NCBI GenBank assembly: GCA_038496445.1
Contig: JALMLS010000370.1
Location: forward strand, 124,001 to 188,000
Source: Trichosphaerium sp. ATCC 40318
Lineage: Eukaryota; Discosea; Flabellinia; Trichosidae
Reading direction: 5' to 3'
Length of the DNA stretch: 64,000 nt
Below are positions 50,178-61,866 of this stretch, piece by piece (positions within the stretch are counted from its first letter, which is position 1; each line of letters starts with the position of its first letter). A model generated the notes under the pieces. It was given only the letters and a program-made list of their open reading frames with translations. It did no database searches and was not told the origin of the DNA. The position numbers and the translations under genes are program-made.

Positions 50178-51534
50178 ATGACACTTGATACGCGCTACGC
50201 GATATTAATTACATTGGTGTATTTGGTTTGTGTTGAACCTCATGTTGTACGAAAGCACTCACAAAACTTACGCTAACGCGTCCGTCAGCGATTTAAATGC
50301 CCTGCACCGCGAAGTAGCAAGTCTGGGATAAAACAGGTTACATTGCTACCATCTTGAGCGCAAACAACCTAAGCAAGTATGTAGGGTCCGTGTGGTGACG
50401 AAACAGGCATGCTAGAAATGAATCCGAGAACAGCAGTGCAACCAGGGTTATTTACCGTATATTGGGAAGAAACTATCCAAGTAAGCCCTATTACGTTGCC
50501 CTAATTAATATCGTAAGCACTATGGAAGCCCTTTCCGAATTAGCCTTAGTATAAATGACGACTCGCTGTATGAGGACTTTGGTGCGCTCCATCAACTACG
50601 TTCGATCATTTGACACGTCCTAGTGCTTGCTGATCATATTCCTAATCATCACGTGGGTACGATTTGTGTAATTTCTTGATACACGTCAGTACAACTTCAT
50701 ATCCAACTCATTTTAATCCAAAGTCCCTGATGATATCGTCGACTATGCTCTCACAATAACGATACCGGATATTGACTGTGTAAAGTGCTCCCTTCAAATC
50801 ATACAACCAATGACGGTACCCCTCCTCTACTGTGCGCGTTTCATTAAAAGCTGACTAGATTTTAGGACAAGATAGGTAAGTTACAGTCGTAATGTGACGT
50901 CACACATATCCACAAACTTTTTTACAGGTGGAACCAACTGGTCAAATAAAACAGCGTGTATTTACGACGCCAATTCTCACACGGACAGAAACAATGAACC
51001 ATACTGCTTTAGTGTATACCACTCCTGCGCCAATATTCGGATAACAGGGTAGGGAACCCATCCATGAGGCACATACCCAATTGCTAACTACACATGTAGA
51101 AGTCAGGATCCTGCTGCCTGGGCATACTCTTATGAGGCTAGCAAGCCTACTGGATGGCCCTACGGTATGACACCTACAGCTAACCAATTCTTCAGTTGTT
51201 TATCATTTTTACAGCAAAGGGCGGAGAGTACCTTACCACAGAAACCACAGACTATGACGGTGAATGGCCTATGGGATTTAAAGGTCCTGAAGTAGGTATT
51301 TGTGCGCCAACGCTAGCACCAACTACTAGCGCTCCTGTAGCCCCAGTACCGCCAACCACTAGCGCCCCTATAGTGCCAGTAGAACCAATGTCACCGGTAG
51401 CACCAACTAGCAGCCCAACAGTTTCACCTACAGTTGATGTTTCTACCACTTCATCCGCCTTTACCCAATTTGTTGACCACATGGCAACAACATTTTTTTG
51501 CTTAATTGTCTTGGTGAGTGTCGTTAATTGCTGA
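50178..51534 (+). CDS. Secreted polysaccharide-monooxygenase-like protein (SCE4755-type) with Pro/Thr stalk and GPI-like tail
   Basis: The start at 50178 gives a signal peptide (MTLDTRYAILITLVYLVCVE), after which His22 would be near the mature N-terminus, as in copper LPMOs. Spliced exons read HVRFKCPAPRSSKSGIKQ and GPCGDETGMLEM. They continue QPGLFTVYWEETIQHYGSPF, RISLSINDDSLYEDF and VLADHIPNHH. Last come YALTITIPDIDCVKCSLQII, QPMTDKIGGTNWSNKTACIY and SVYHSCANIRIT. This order ('GPCGG', 'V.W.ETI.H.G.YRI', 'LADNIPH', 'C..C.LQL...MT', 'YYSCADI') matches bacterial SCE4755-family polysaccharide monooxygenase-like proteins. Exons further on encode DPAAWAYSYEASKPTGWPY, a Pro/Thr stalk (about 51305-51455) and a hydrophobic end FFCLIVLVSVVNC, consistent with a GPI signal. 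Enzymatic activity is unproven. Confidence 0.75.
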
Positions 51535-51596
51535 TAACTCAAGGGTGGATACAGCATTTTTTATGTATGTACAACAATAAAATACAATAGTTTACA

Positions 51597-54500
51597 TTAG
51601 TTAGTACTGCTAAAGGCGAATTCAGATATGAGAAGTACGTCTTGAATCGAAATGTCCATAGACGCGAAAATCGCAGCAGCTTTTTTTCTCAGTTCCGGTT
51701 GCCCGGACAGATTACTTAATAACGCAGTTGCAAGTGCTTCGTCATAAGGCATATCAACTGAGTTTGCATGGTCTGCGGCTTTTTGAAGACCTAAACAATA
51801 ATCACGTGGTGATCTAAACAGAACGATTTGGAAAAAAAAAAAACCCCGCCAACACTCGTTGTGTGCGTACCTTGCATAGCCCGTTCTATCTTTTCATGAA
51901 ACAAATCTAATAAGGCCTGAAAAATAGCATGCCGAGGTTGGCTAAACGCAAATATCTCGGAAAACTTGGAATGGTATCCAATGACTTTGTCAAGAGTGTG
52001 AATTATCTTCTGGCTTGATGGTGGGCTCACCCAGGAGTAATCCTGCTTAAGCGGTGTATTTGGTGCAGTGTACCAACATAGGATGAGGAGAGCCTCTATC
52101 AAAGATACATATCTATTGGAAAACATGAGGAAAAAAGTCGCAAAGCCTAAACTACTTGGCACTTACCCAGCGAAAGCGAAAAAAGCTGTTGGTGACGCTT
52201 TTGAAAGTATACGAGTTGCCTTGCTAGCCGTGTCCCATGCTTTATCCAAGTCGTTCTCATGAACATGCTTCATTGCTTTGAGGCCGTAATAGTTTATCTT
52301 GGACACTACATCGAGCACATAGGCGTTCAAGTCGACCTGTCCAAATGTAGAACGGACTTGATCCAACTTTGAAGAAAACTCTTCATATCGTCCCAACGCA
52401 TGTAAATTTCGAGCTTGGGCAATCATAGCAGACACACGTATCTGTATATCACCACGTTGCTGAGCAGACCTACAAGTGATTGTTAATGACGACATGTTGA
52501 AAAAAAAAAAGAGCAATTCAGCACACTCTTACTTTAATCCGCGATTAATACACTTGGAACTCTTCTTTAGTCTTCCTTGTAAGTAGTATATCGCAGAAAG
52601 CAAGATGGTCGATACTTCATACCGCCGCGAATCTTAAACTCAGGTCAGGAACCAAAGCATACTACGAGACAACCGTACCTCCGATACGTTTACCGAGCTT
52701 CCTCGCGTGTTTGAACGCACTGGTGGCTATAGTGGATCCAGTAAGCATTAACATTGTAATTCGAGTGACGAATCTTACCTTGGTGCCAGTCCGCAATAGC
52801 GGCAAAGTAGTTCCCTGCGTTTTGTTTAATGACAGCGAGGGACTTTGGGTCATTATTCGACATTTGTTCTGCTAACCGCAAATAATTATCTGCCACTGCA
52901 TATTTTTGAGGATTTAGTGACGCAGATAGTATGGCATTGCCGTACGCCTACATTAAACGCAGTTAAGTCAAGGCATGTATATAGTAATTGATATGGCGTA
53001 CCCTATATGTGGCATGTGTTGATCCTGATCCTGCTTCCACCCGTTCTACTTGTTGGGCGTACTTTATGGCTCGTGAAGCACAGTACTCTAAGCCATGTTT
53101 GTTACATTTATAGTAACTGACTTTTGTGAGGTATATGTAAAGCAACACTGCTTCTTTCATTTCATTTTGCTTTTTAAATGGCATTTTTTTGGGCAACTTG
53201 TTTATACCAAATGTTTTGCTTCGTGGCCCTTGAAGCTTTAACAGGCCTAATCCCTCTTCTAGCTGGGCTGTAGCGCTATCTAGTTTACCTAGATTAAATA
53301 GAGCTTGTCCAAGTTGTCTACGCCATGAAACTACAGTGACAAGCTTTATTGAAGGCTGTTGTCCCCATATTTCAAGTGCTTCATTGAAAATGAGGCAAGC
53401 CTCTGCGTTTGCATGTGCCTACAAAGCTTGTTATAAAAAAATTCACAACAACTTGTTGTATTTGTACGCACCACTATAGCGCCTTTACCAGCTCGATTGA
53501 AGTACTTTATAGCGCGTTGTGGCGTATTGGATAGTTTCCAATGGTAGGCGAGCACCTACAATCATGTAAGCAAATATGCTGAGGTTCTTTTTTGTTCTAA
53601 AAAGGAAACCGTACAGAGTTTGAACCGGCCGTTAATAGCTCCTTATGCGTCTCATAGTAGGTAGCGACCTTACCGTGTAATTCTTGACGTTTTTTGAGTA
53701 ACATTTGCTGGTATACCACCTATTTTATTCGGTTACTTTCAAACGAAACTGACACCAAATAATCGTACCTCTTGAAAAATGATATGGTTGAAAGTGTAAA
53801 CCAGGCGGTTGCTACCTGGTACCACGATACCCATCTGTTCCGTTAAGTTCAAGATATCGTACAACTCATCAGCAGTTGTTTTAGGTAGCATAGACTGAAG
53901 CATTGAAACTCTGAACTCTGAGCCTTGTACGCTAGCAACCTTCAAAACAATCCGTTGTTTCTAAGTGAGTCAGTCAGTACACGAATAAAGTCTTCTCTGC
54001 AACGAACCTGCTTCAGTCTGTCGAGTTTACTAGTGATTAAACCCGTCAACGCATTGCTACTGGCAAAAATGCTGACTATATCGGCTTCCTTACCAGAAGT
54101 TATTCTAACCTCACCTGACACAAGTTATGTTAAGCACAAAAATATAGTGTTTTACCTCCTTCAACAGAGACGTGCTCGTTTTGTGACAACGCATAAGCAA
54201 TCTCCTCAAGCAGTAGAGGATTGCCTTGCGCTTTTTCTACAATAGTAACGACTGCGTCGGGTAGCCTTAAAAAGACATGTAAGCACAAAGTGTCACTTTT
54301 ACCAACGTACTTTGTATTAATAAGTGCGCCTATCTTGGACAATATCAGGTTCTTGGCTGCTTTTTGAGACAAAGGAGACACTTGCAGGCGCACTGCTCTC
54401 TCCAAACTCAATATTTGACTGTATTGAAGAGGTTTTGGTGAGATAGGGCGCAACGAGAGCACCAATAAAATATCATCAGTTTTAGCTAATGCCAAGAACA

Positions 54501-57500
54501 GTGCCCAACTCGCCGAATCCAGCCTGTCAACAGAATTAGACCGCACCAGAAACAAAAAAAGGCTACATACCACTGCGCATTATCTATGACTATGATACGA
54601 ACTTTGGAATACTGTAATATACGTAGGAGCAGTATTTGAATGTACTAACAGAAAAAGAATTGTGAATATAATAGCTTAATAACAATAAACATACCTCTGC
54701 ACGTTGTTCTGGAGACATGGCCTTCGTAGTCTAGAGGATACATTTTTTAGCCAAGGAAGTAATCGCAACAAGAGACGCACCTCCGTTTCTGATATTTCCA
54801 TAGGTATCACAGCGTTTAATAGTGGCGCAAACTCAATCAAGGTTTCGTCCATTCGGAGAAGATAAGACAGAAACATTCTAGGAGAGCTAGGGCTGCTAAG
54901 CTTCGGGTCCATAACATGAGAAGCCACTAGGCTATGAACAATGTTCTTTACTCCACTATAAGCGGTTGTGTGCTTGATTGAGTCAGCAGAACTGAATGCA
55001 CATTTAATACTAAGACATTTAGTTAACAACTCCAATGATCAAGCTATCGTACTTTTGCTCTTTTATACTATTTACAAAGGACTTGAGGATTGCTATAAAA
55101 AAAAGTGAGGGTCAATGTGACATAGCCCTTAGGGAAAAAAGTGGTACCTGTCTTTCCAACACCGGCTTCTCCTTCTAACACGGCAACACCACAAATTTTA
55201 CCTTCCTGCTGATTCGAAGCCATTTCATCAAGCTGAGAAATAACTGTCTTGCGATCAAAAAGACAGAGTGATTTGTGGTAGCGGTTGAGAGACGATAATA
55301 TAATCTTTCTTTTTCCAACAGGAGAGAAAATATCAATCTAGAACCACCACGTGAGAAATAGAAAAAATTCTGGATTATACGTACTGGATTGCTTTTGCCT
55401 TTCACACGAATAGGTTGTAACACATCAAAAACCAACTGGCTTTTAACTCGCGTGTACGTTTCTTTGTCTACAAGTATACCGCCGTTGGCTCTGGACATGA
55501 GGCGTGCAGATAAATTCTATTTAAAATAGTGAGGACGCGCTGTTTTGAAGGGAACAGGACGTACAACAATATCGCCAACCATCGCATACTCCATCCTATC
55601 AGGCGAACCCACAGACCCGCAAAATGTATCCCCTGTTGTTACACCAATAGAACACTTTATACCAAGCTCTGAAATTGAATAGTGTCAGAAAATAACTGTA
55701 ACAAAGCACGCAAGTTCATGTACCCGTTAGCAATGCTAAAATATCAATAGCAGTATTAACGGCCCTAAATGAGTCATCTTCATGACCCAGCGGAGGGAGT
55801 CCAAATGCAGATATAAGCACAGAACCCTATTTAAAGTATTAGATTTTGGATACCTTTATCTTTGGCAGACTCATAAAATTACCTTATCATCGAACAAGAA
55901 CTGTCTGACGCTTCCTTCGTATGTGTAAATAGCTCTTTGCATACCGATCATAGCCTTCTGTAAAATATCCAAACGATCCTCTGCAAACTGAATGTCTAAA
56001 TTCACAAAAATAACAGATATACAACGCAATTCAGCCAGCCATTCGTGTGAGGTGGTTGCTTGGATTTGCTTTAGTACCTATACACATGTTAAGTACAATG
56101 ATAGTCAACTAGTATTTGTAACACGCACCGCCTGTGGTACATAGCCAGATAGGGCTTGTTCTACTCCCAAAAAGTTAGGCATGCTGTTTATAATTACCGG
56201 ACGCTCAATTTGTCCACCAGGTACTATGTTGTCAAGTCTAAAAAAAAACATGTTAAAGGTTTTTGACTAGATGTCCATCAACTCACCTCATATTTGGTAA
56301 GTTATCTAAAGCCACGTTTTGTAGAATAAAGTTCAAATCGCTAATATGTACAACGCCAGGATCATTTCCAGACCGCAATGAGACCTTATAAGTATGAGGA
56401 CAACCAGGTTCTGTAATTAATACCGTACATTAACACGTGATCTTATAAGGTTCCATGTGTCTCCGGACAAGAAGACCTCTCCAGGTTTTGCCATGTGCTC
56501 ACAATCACATGTTTGATCTAGAGCCTCGCCAGCAATCATGTATTCCTGTCGATTCTGACCACCAACGTAAATACCATATATTTTACCGGAGCCAATACCG
56601 CAGTGAATATTTAAAACACCCTCTGCAACTTCGTAGTTATTCAGCTTCTCCTTGATCTCCATAGCACATTGTACAGCGAGCATAGCTGCACAGGGCAATC
56701 CTTCTTCATTATCGGTTGGCCACACAGCCATGATAGCATCTCCAGCGAACTAATAAACAATCAGAATTAAGTTAAAGTTATAAAAATAAAAAAGAGATTG
56801 TGTACCTTTACAATATCTCCGCCGTGTGTAGATATCTGGGCAATCAGGGCGCCAAAGTAATTATTGAGATAGCCAGTTAATTTTTCAGTACCACCTTTCC
56901 CTTGAGCTCCAAGGCGCTCCGTAAGGGGTGTAAATCCAGAGATATCAACAAACATTACACAACCGTAATAACTTTCAATAAAAGGAGGTTGTAACACTTT
57001 TTGATTTGCTTTTAGCGATCGCATTACCAACTTGAAGGACGTTAAACTCATGCGTGCGCGACTTGTAATAACTTACCTTTGGTACAAACTTCTTCAAAGC
57101 GCTACATCTGACAGCTTGGTCTCGTGTCATTATCTCGACCGACTTTTCATTATGTATACCCAACAGCCAAAATGACTGGTTAAGATCATGTACGTCGCCT
57201 TGTATAGGCTCTACAGTAAGCGGTTCGTCCCTATGTAAGAAAGCTTCGGCCATTTTCCGTGGTACCCTGGCATTCTTATCAACAGTCTTTCCAATACGCT
57301 TCTTTATTTTGAAAACAAGGCTACGATATTCCTGTCCTTTATCCTAAAACAAACAGTATATTTGAGAACTAATCCTGAGCTAAATAGACTAACCTCAAAG
57401 CTGTACAGAAACGAATTATCTCGGAATGGTTGACTGTAAGTAACATGGAAAATCATGTTTTGATAATACATCGCCTTGACACATGTCAAAAATCACTAAA

Positions 57501-58724
57501 GCACTTAAAGCAAGCGTACAGTGCCAATTTTGCAAGCATCCTCACGTTGTAATCCCGTTATCTTCATAATTGCATCAACAAGTTGAAGTCCTTTTGACAA
57601 TGAAATCAGTGGCTTGTCAAGGAGTAGACACTTGTTTAATACCTGTAAAGCAATTCTCATACGTCTTTTCATACCACCGCTTGTCAGCACTCACTAGTAT
57701 GTCACCTTTTATTAATGTGTCTAAATATTTGGTAAGAAACTTAAAGCGGTGCATTTACAAACCTCTAAGCGAACGAACTTTGCCTAAAGCGAGCCATCCC
57801 TCCTCTTCAAATGCGGATAGGATTCCTTTGTTTATGTCAAATTACGTCACATTAAACGCTGCTAAGTACCTTTTTTCTTATTTGGATTAATAATCTTTGG
57901 TGGCGCATCCAAATTGCGTTGTTTCATTGGAGGACGCCGGTTTTCAAGTCCCAAACGAGCTGGAATAGGAGGTGCTATCTTCTTCTTGTTATGAGCTCTG
58001 TATGACTTTAGCGGTCTTGGTGGCGGCGTGGGGGCTTTGACGGTCTGAGGCCTCTTTGGATAAGGTGCTGAAAAGCGCCTAGACTTTTTTCTTGCAGCTG
58101 CCGCACTATTGTAACAAGTTATAAAAACAAAACAAAACCATAGTCTGTTGTAATCTTGTTGGTACGTACTCTATGAGGTCTTTTAGTGAGTTTCCTCGTG
58201 TGAGGGTTCTACGACAATACATTTTTAGTATGTGGTGTTAAAACAAAAAAAAAACAGTGGAATTCGAGTTACCTTGCTAAGCCTGCCGGTTGAGCCAATG
58301 AAATGCTCTCGCTCTCTACTGACGATCGCCTGCTGCTCGCAGCGCTTGATCTAACGCTATCGAAACCAAGGTTTTTTCTACGGACGTGCAATGACTTGCT
58401 GGTGGATTCAAGTGAGGTGCGTTTTCGTCCATTTGAGCGACCAAAGCCGCCTTTTCGCAAATGTCTTTTTGAAGAAACGTGCAAAGTGGCAGGCTGGTCG
58501 TTGCCAGTATCTGACGTCCTCCTCTTGCGTGGTCGCTCAGGGGATAGTGAAATTGCTAAAGATTGCGATCTATCCCTTCCAATGTTGACTGGTTGCTGAG
58601 TGGGGAACTCTGGGAGCGTTGAAATTGCTTCGCTTTTATCGTGATCATTTGAGCTGTATCTTGCTATTAGCTTATGTCGCAACGAACGCGTGTTTTGCGA
58701 TAAGCGCTTAAACTTGTTTCTCAT
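51597..58724 (-). CDS. Soluble-type adenylyl cyclase (ADCY10-like) with AAA/NTPase and TPR regions
   Basis: Makes cAMP; animal relatives respond to bicarbonate and calcium. From 58724 there is a basic, Ser-rich N-terminal extension of roughly 440 residues (disordered, then YQNMIFHVTYSQPFRDNSFL and DLNQSFWLLGIHNEKSVEIM). The first cyclase domain (about 56420-57010) has CVMFVDISGFTPLTERLGAQ and HGGDIVKFAGDAIMAVW with both metal Asp residues, then VGGQNRQEYMIAGEALDQT. The second domain (about 55390-56060) is degenerate (CISVIFVNLDIQ) but keeps FLFDDKGSVLISAFGLPPLG and HEDDSF. A P-loop GEAGVGKT lies at about 55150-55190. An NTPase region and TPR-like helices (LSNTPQRAIKYFNRAGKGAI) follow, and the end ISEFAFSSTN is at 51597. 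The cyclase core is certain; joining all N-terminal exons, one only 11 nt, is less so. Confidence 0.85.
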
Positions 58725-59131
58725 GCTTTGTTGGCCAATTTAGTGTCTGTTTTTCATCGCAATACTACCCTGCGCGATATGAAGTGCTGAATAAACGTTA
58801 CAGCTAAATACACTCGTTATTTTTAGTGGTTTGGACTACAATTTTATCTGTATGTAATTTATAAACTAACCTGTGGGCTATATTGTGGTTGGCGCTCTAT
58901 TTTAATGGATGCGTAACGGCTTTAAGCGAAATGTACCTCAATTCTTGCACTGAATAATTATTTAGAATGCAAACAGGTATTGAGCCGTAGCCAAGTACCA
59001 ATCAGTATCAACCACTTTACGAAGTGAAATCTACTTTTTGTTGAAGACTAAGGGAGAACTCTTGTAAGTTTTGCCGAAGTTGACCAAATCGCGGGAGTAA
59101 TTGAACACGCAGCAACGCTCTACCGTAAAAA
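58725..59131. other. Intergenic spacer between divergent cyclase and ARMC1-like genes
   Basis: No coding exon seen. It is AT-rich and probably holds both promoters. Confidence 0.6.
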
Positions 59132-60162
59132 ATGAGTACAGCCAAAGATATAGCTGCTCGCCTTCACAAGTTGGCACAAGACCCAGCCAGTAGAGCCATA
59201 CTGATTAAAGATAAAAAAGGCGCTATTGCTAGCTTGCTTATGTTTCTAAAAAACAAAGGTACAAAAGAAAAAGCCAACAGCTTGTCCTCGTTGCAGTAAA
59301 ACCATCCCCTAACCGCGCCGCAGACCCTGAAATAGTACTATTGGCGCTCGAAACCCTCCAGAAACTGTCTATAAGTCCAACAAACAGAACCGAACTGGCT
59401 TCTACCAAAGGACTAATGACAGTACTCAAGAAGCTCATGTTGTCTGGTAACCTTAAGCAAAAGAAGGTGAGAACCAATCGATTCAAAAAACATTTAAACA
59501 AAACAATTGCAAAACCTCGTTAGCCTGACGGCGTCTCACAAAAATCTAGGTCGCTATTTCAACATACACCAACTTGCAAGTAAGCAACAAAGTAAGACTA
59601 ATTCTGAGTTAATGTACATCTAGAGCACCAAAGAAGCCAGTGGACAAGAAGAGTTCCCTCGAATTCCTAAGGATAGGACAACTACCAGTACTGGTCGCCC
59701 TGTAACACATGTTCTTCTTTTCAACGAAGGCGAACAAGAGACTAATATGGTGCGATCGCCGCGTAAAAGGTTTTGCGGTGTTAACATTACACATAGAAAA
59801 AAGTTGAAAATTGTTTCATTCACGTTGCTGGTGTAGTATCATTTACTATGCAAACCGACCGCGAACCCCCTCAAGTACGGTCTCTACTTATGCGCATGTC
59901 AACCTAACACAATTTTAAGGCTGTAATACGTGCTACAACACCTTGCGACAGCATTATTGATTCCATCTTCAAAAGCACCACTATAAAATTAACCAAACAA
60001 GTTTTGAAGGAAAATGAACCAGGCTATCTTCCTGAACTGGATAATGAAGCAGGCTGGTTTAATCTCAACGGAATTATTTCTGTAGGTGCTACTAGGGCCA
60101 AGCAAACCAAGGCAAAGAAACCAGAAGGGTGGCTCGATACAGTAGGTAGTTACTTTTGGTAA
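59132..60162 (+). CDS. ARMC1: ARMC1-like armadillo protein
   Basis: Resembles animal ARMC1, a protein linked to mitochondrial distribution. The start at 59132 reads MSTAKDIAARLHKLAQDPAS, then RAILIKDKKG. An intron leads to EIVLLALETLQKLSISPTNR and TELASTKGLMTVLKKLMLSG, armadillo-type helices. A linker exon includes TGRPVTHVLLFNEGEQ. The next exon has HVAGVVSFTMQTDREPPQ, corresponding to the ARMC1 metal-binding-domain-like segment ('IKGVISFTFQM'). The last exon has AVIRATTPCDSIIDSIFKS and ENEPGYLPELDNEAGWF, and ends GWLDTVGSYFW; animal ARMC1 ends in a similar 'WL....RSFYW'. The exon joins around 59470-59830 are tentative. Introns are about 40-60 nt. Confidence 0.75.
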
Positions 60163-60494
60163 AAAAAAAGTGATTGCTTGCCAAATGTAGTGCGCCAGTA
60201 CAAGCACCGTACGACTCAAACCCAGTGTAGACACTATAGTGTCAGTTTGATGTACATTCCATAAAATACATTCCTTTCTGTACATTGGATTCATTATTTA
60301 TTTCAGTCCTCACCCTGCGAGAAATCAATAATATTAGCTACTCTACTGTTGTTCTGATACTGCAAGTCGGTATCTTTGCACCTAAATTAGCACAACTTAT
60401 TCTTGAAATACGACCTTAACACACAAAACAACAAAGAAGGTACTCGTCAAATCAACTCACCAAACCTAAATCTTTCACTAGAATAATACTAAAA
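60163..60494. other. Spacer between two same-strand genes
   Basis: About 330 bp with no coding signal seen on either strand. It probably holds the 3' end of the ARMC1-like gene and the promoter of the repeat-protein gene. Confidence 0.6.
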
Positions 60495-61597
60495 ATGTCG
60501 TGGAGAGATTTCAAGATGGTACGCTTTGTAACTGCTCCAAATTTACCCTAATGCATAAACATAGGAGGCGCAGTTGAGTAAGTCCAGATATGAACATTTT
60601 TGAGCTCTCCAAGCTGATTAGATCTGATTAGGAGCCCAAAAAATTAACTCTAACTCCAAACGTACCCAATTGGGTATGCAAAAGGGTACTGGTGAAAAAC
60701 CAAGTCAGGTAGCGGATAGCGTAGCAAACCGTCACGCTGTTGGTGCGTTGAGCCAAAATCTTTTTGAGTTGGGCTAACTGGCCCTAGCACAACAAAAACA
60801 AAACTCCTACTCCAAGTCTGCTCAACTAGGCCACCAAAAAGGTACTGGAGAGAAGCACACTCAAGTTGCGGACGATGTGATGACCAAACACGCTACAAGC
60901 GCTCAAAAGCAGAACTCCTACTCCAAGTCTGCTCAACTAGGTCACCAAAAGGGTACTGGTGAGAAGCACAGCGCTGTTGCCGATGATGTTGCCACACGCA
61001 ATGCTCTTTGTACGTTTGACGCTCTAACGCGTTTATTATGCTAACGCTAGCTCATAGCCGCTCAAAAAACTGCGTCTTATTCTCGTGGTGAGCAACTCGG
61101 ACACCAAAAAGGTACCGGTGAAGCACCAACCCAAGGAACCGACTTGGCAACTGCTAACGCATTGGGTACGCGTACAGGAATTACAGACTGCTCATCTTTT
61201 CCGTTGTCATTGAAAATTGTCGTTTTAGCTTCATTTTTGGAATACATTTCCGTTAAAATATGAAATATTGACTGACACAAATTTAGAGCAACAAAAGATT
61301 GCTTCATCTGCTCGTGGCGAAACCCTTGGTACACACAAGGGCGACCAAGGCACGCGTGCTGCTGAAGGTGTACCACAACCTGACGGCTATGGTGAGAACC
61401 CAGACCATAACAACTATGCTGCTCCTGAACCTGCTGCACAAGAAGAGTACGGTGAAGAGTATGCTGGTGAAGAAGAGTACGCTGAAGAGTACGCTGGCGG
61501 AGAAGAATACGCCGAAGAGTACGCTGAAGAGTACGCCGGTGAAGAAGAATACGCCGAGGAGTACTATGGCGAAGAAGAATACGCTGAGGAATATTAA
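60495..61597 (+). CDS. Tandem-repeat hydrophilic protein with Glu/Tyr tail ending EEY
   Basis: I do not recognise the family. The start at 60495 gives MSWRDFKM, then two short introns lead to five copies of a 35-38-residue repeat. Typical core: AQKQNSYSKSAQLGHQKGTG followed by EKHTQVADDVMTKHATS. Copies lie near 60635-60745, 60785-60900, 60901-61010, 61050-61165 and 61290-61380. Four copies are bounded by introns in the same phase (phase 1), so the exon is roughly the repeat unit. Copies 2 and 3 share one exon and are nearly identical at the DNA level. The fifth copy is diverged (ARGETLGTHKGDQGTRAAEG). The C-terminus (61436-61594) is a repetitive acidic tail of EEYAEEYAGE-type units ending EEY. 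The intron before copy 5 is about 120 nt. There is no signal peptide or hydrophobic segment. Confidence 0.8.
60635..61380 (+). repeat. Five tandem copies of a 35-38-codon repeat, mostly one per exon
   Basis: The invariant core is QLG.QKGTGE (copies 1-4), preceded by a Ser/Tyr-Ser-Lys patch and followed by a V/A-A-D-x-V segment. Copies 2 and 3 share a long identical DNA stretch beginning CAGAACTCCTACTCCAAG, which suggests recent duplication. Confidence 0.85.
61436..61594 (+). repeat. Glu/Tyr-rich C-terminal repeat (EEYAEEYAGE units)
   Basis: Near-tandem codon blocks GAAGAGTACGCTGAAGAGTA and variants encode about nine EEY triplets. The protein's last three residues are also EEY. Confidence 0.9.
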
Positions 61598-61866
61598 GAA
61601 TTTACTTAAATGTAAATTGCCTTTTTACTTAAATGTAAATTGCACCACAATAAATTGTACCATCTTCAAAGTTTGCTGTTTTTTTAGCGCCGTAGTTTGT
61701 ATAATGAGTGCTTAACCTGCGATATCTGGTAAAAAATGTTTAACATTGCGATAATCTCATTTGACTTTTTATGTATTTTTTACAGTATTGTACATTTTTT
61801 TTTTTTTTGCTTTACAAATTACACCACTACAACTAACAAGTACAAATTACAGCCACTCATTAAAAA

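Noticed and set aside
58269-58724. Separate gene for the basic Ser-rich segment upstream of the cyclase
   Set aside because: Its exon joins in phase through successive exons to the cyclase part and no stop/start pair was found between them; kept as one gene with reduced confidence.
60785-61010. Direct repeats resembling a CRISPR array
   Set aside because: The repeats are in-frame coding duplications of about 114 nt within a eukaryotic gene, with no short unique spacers.
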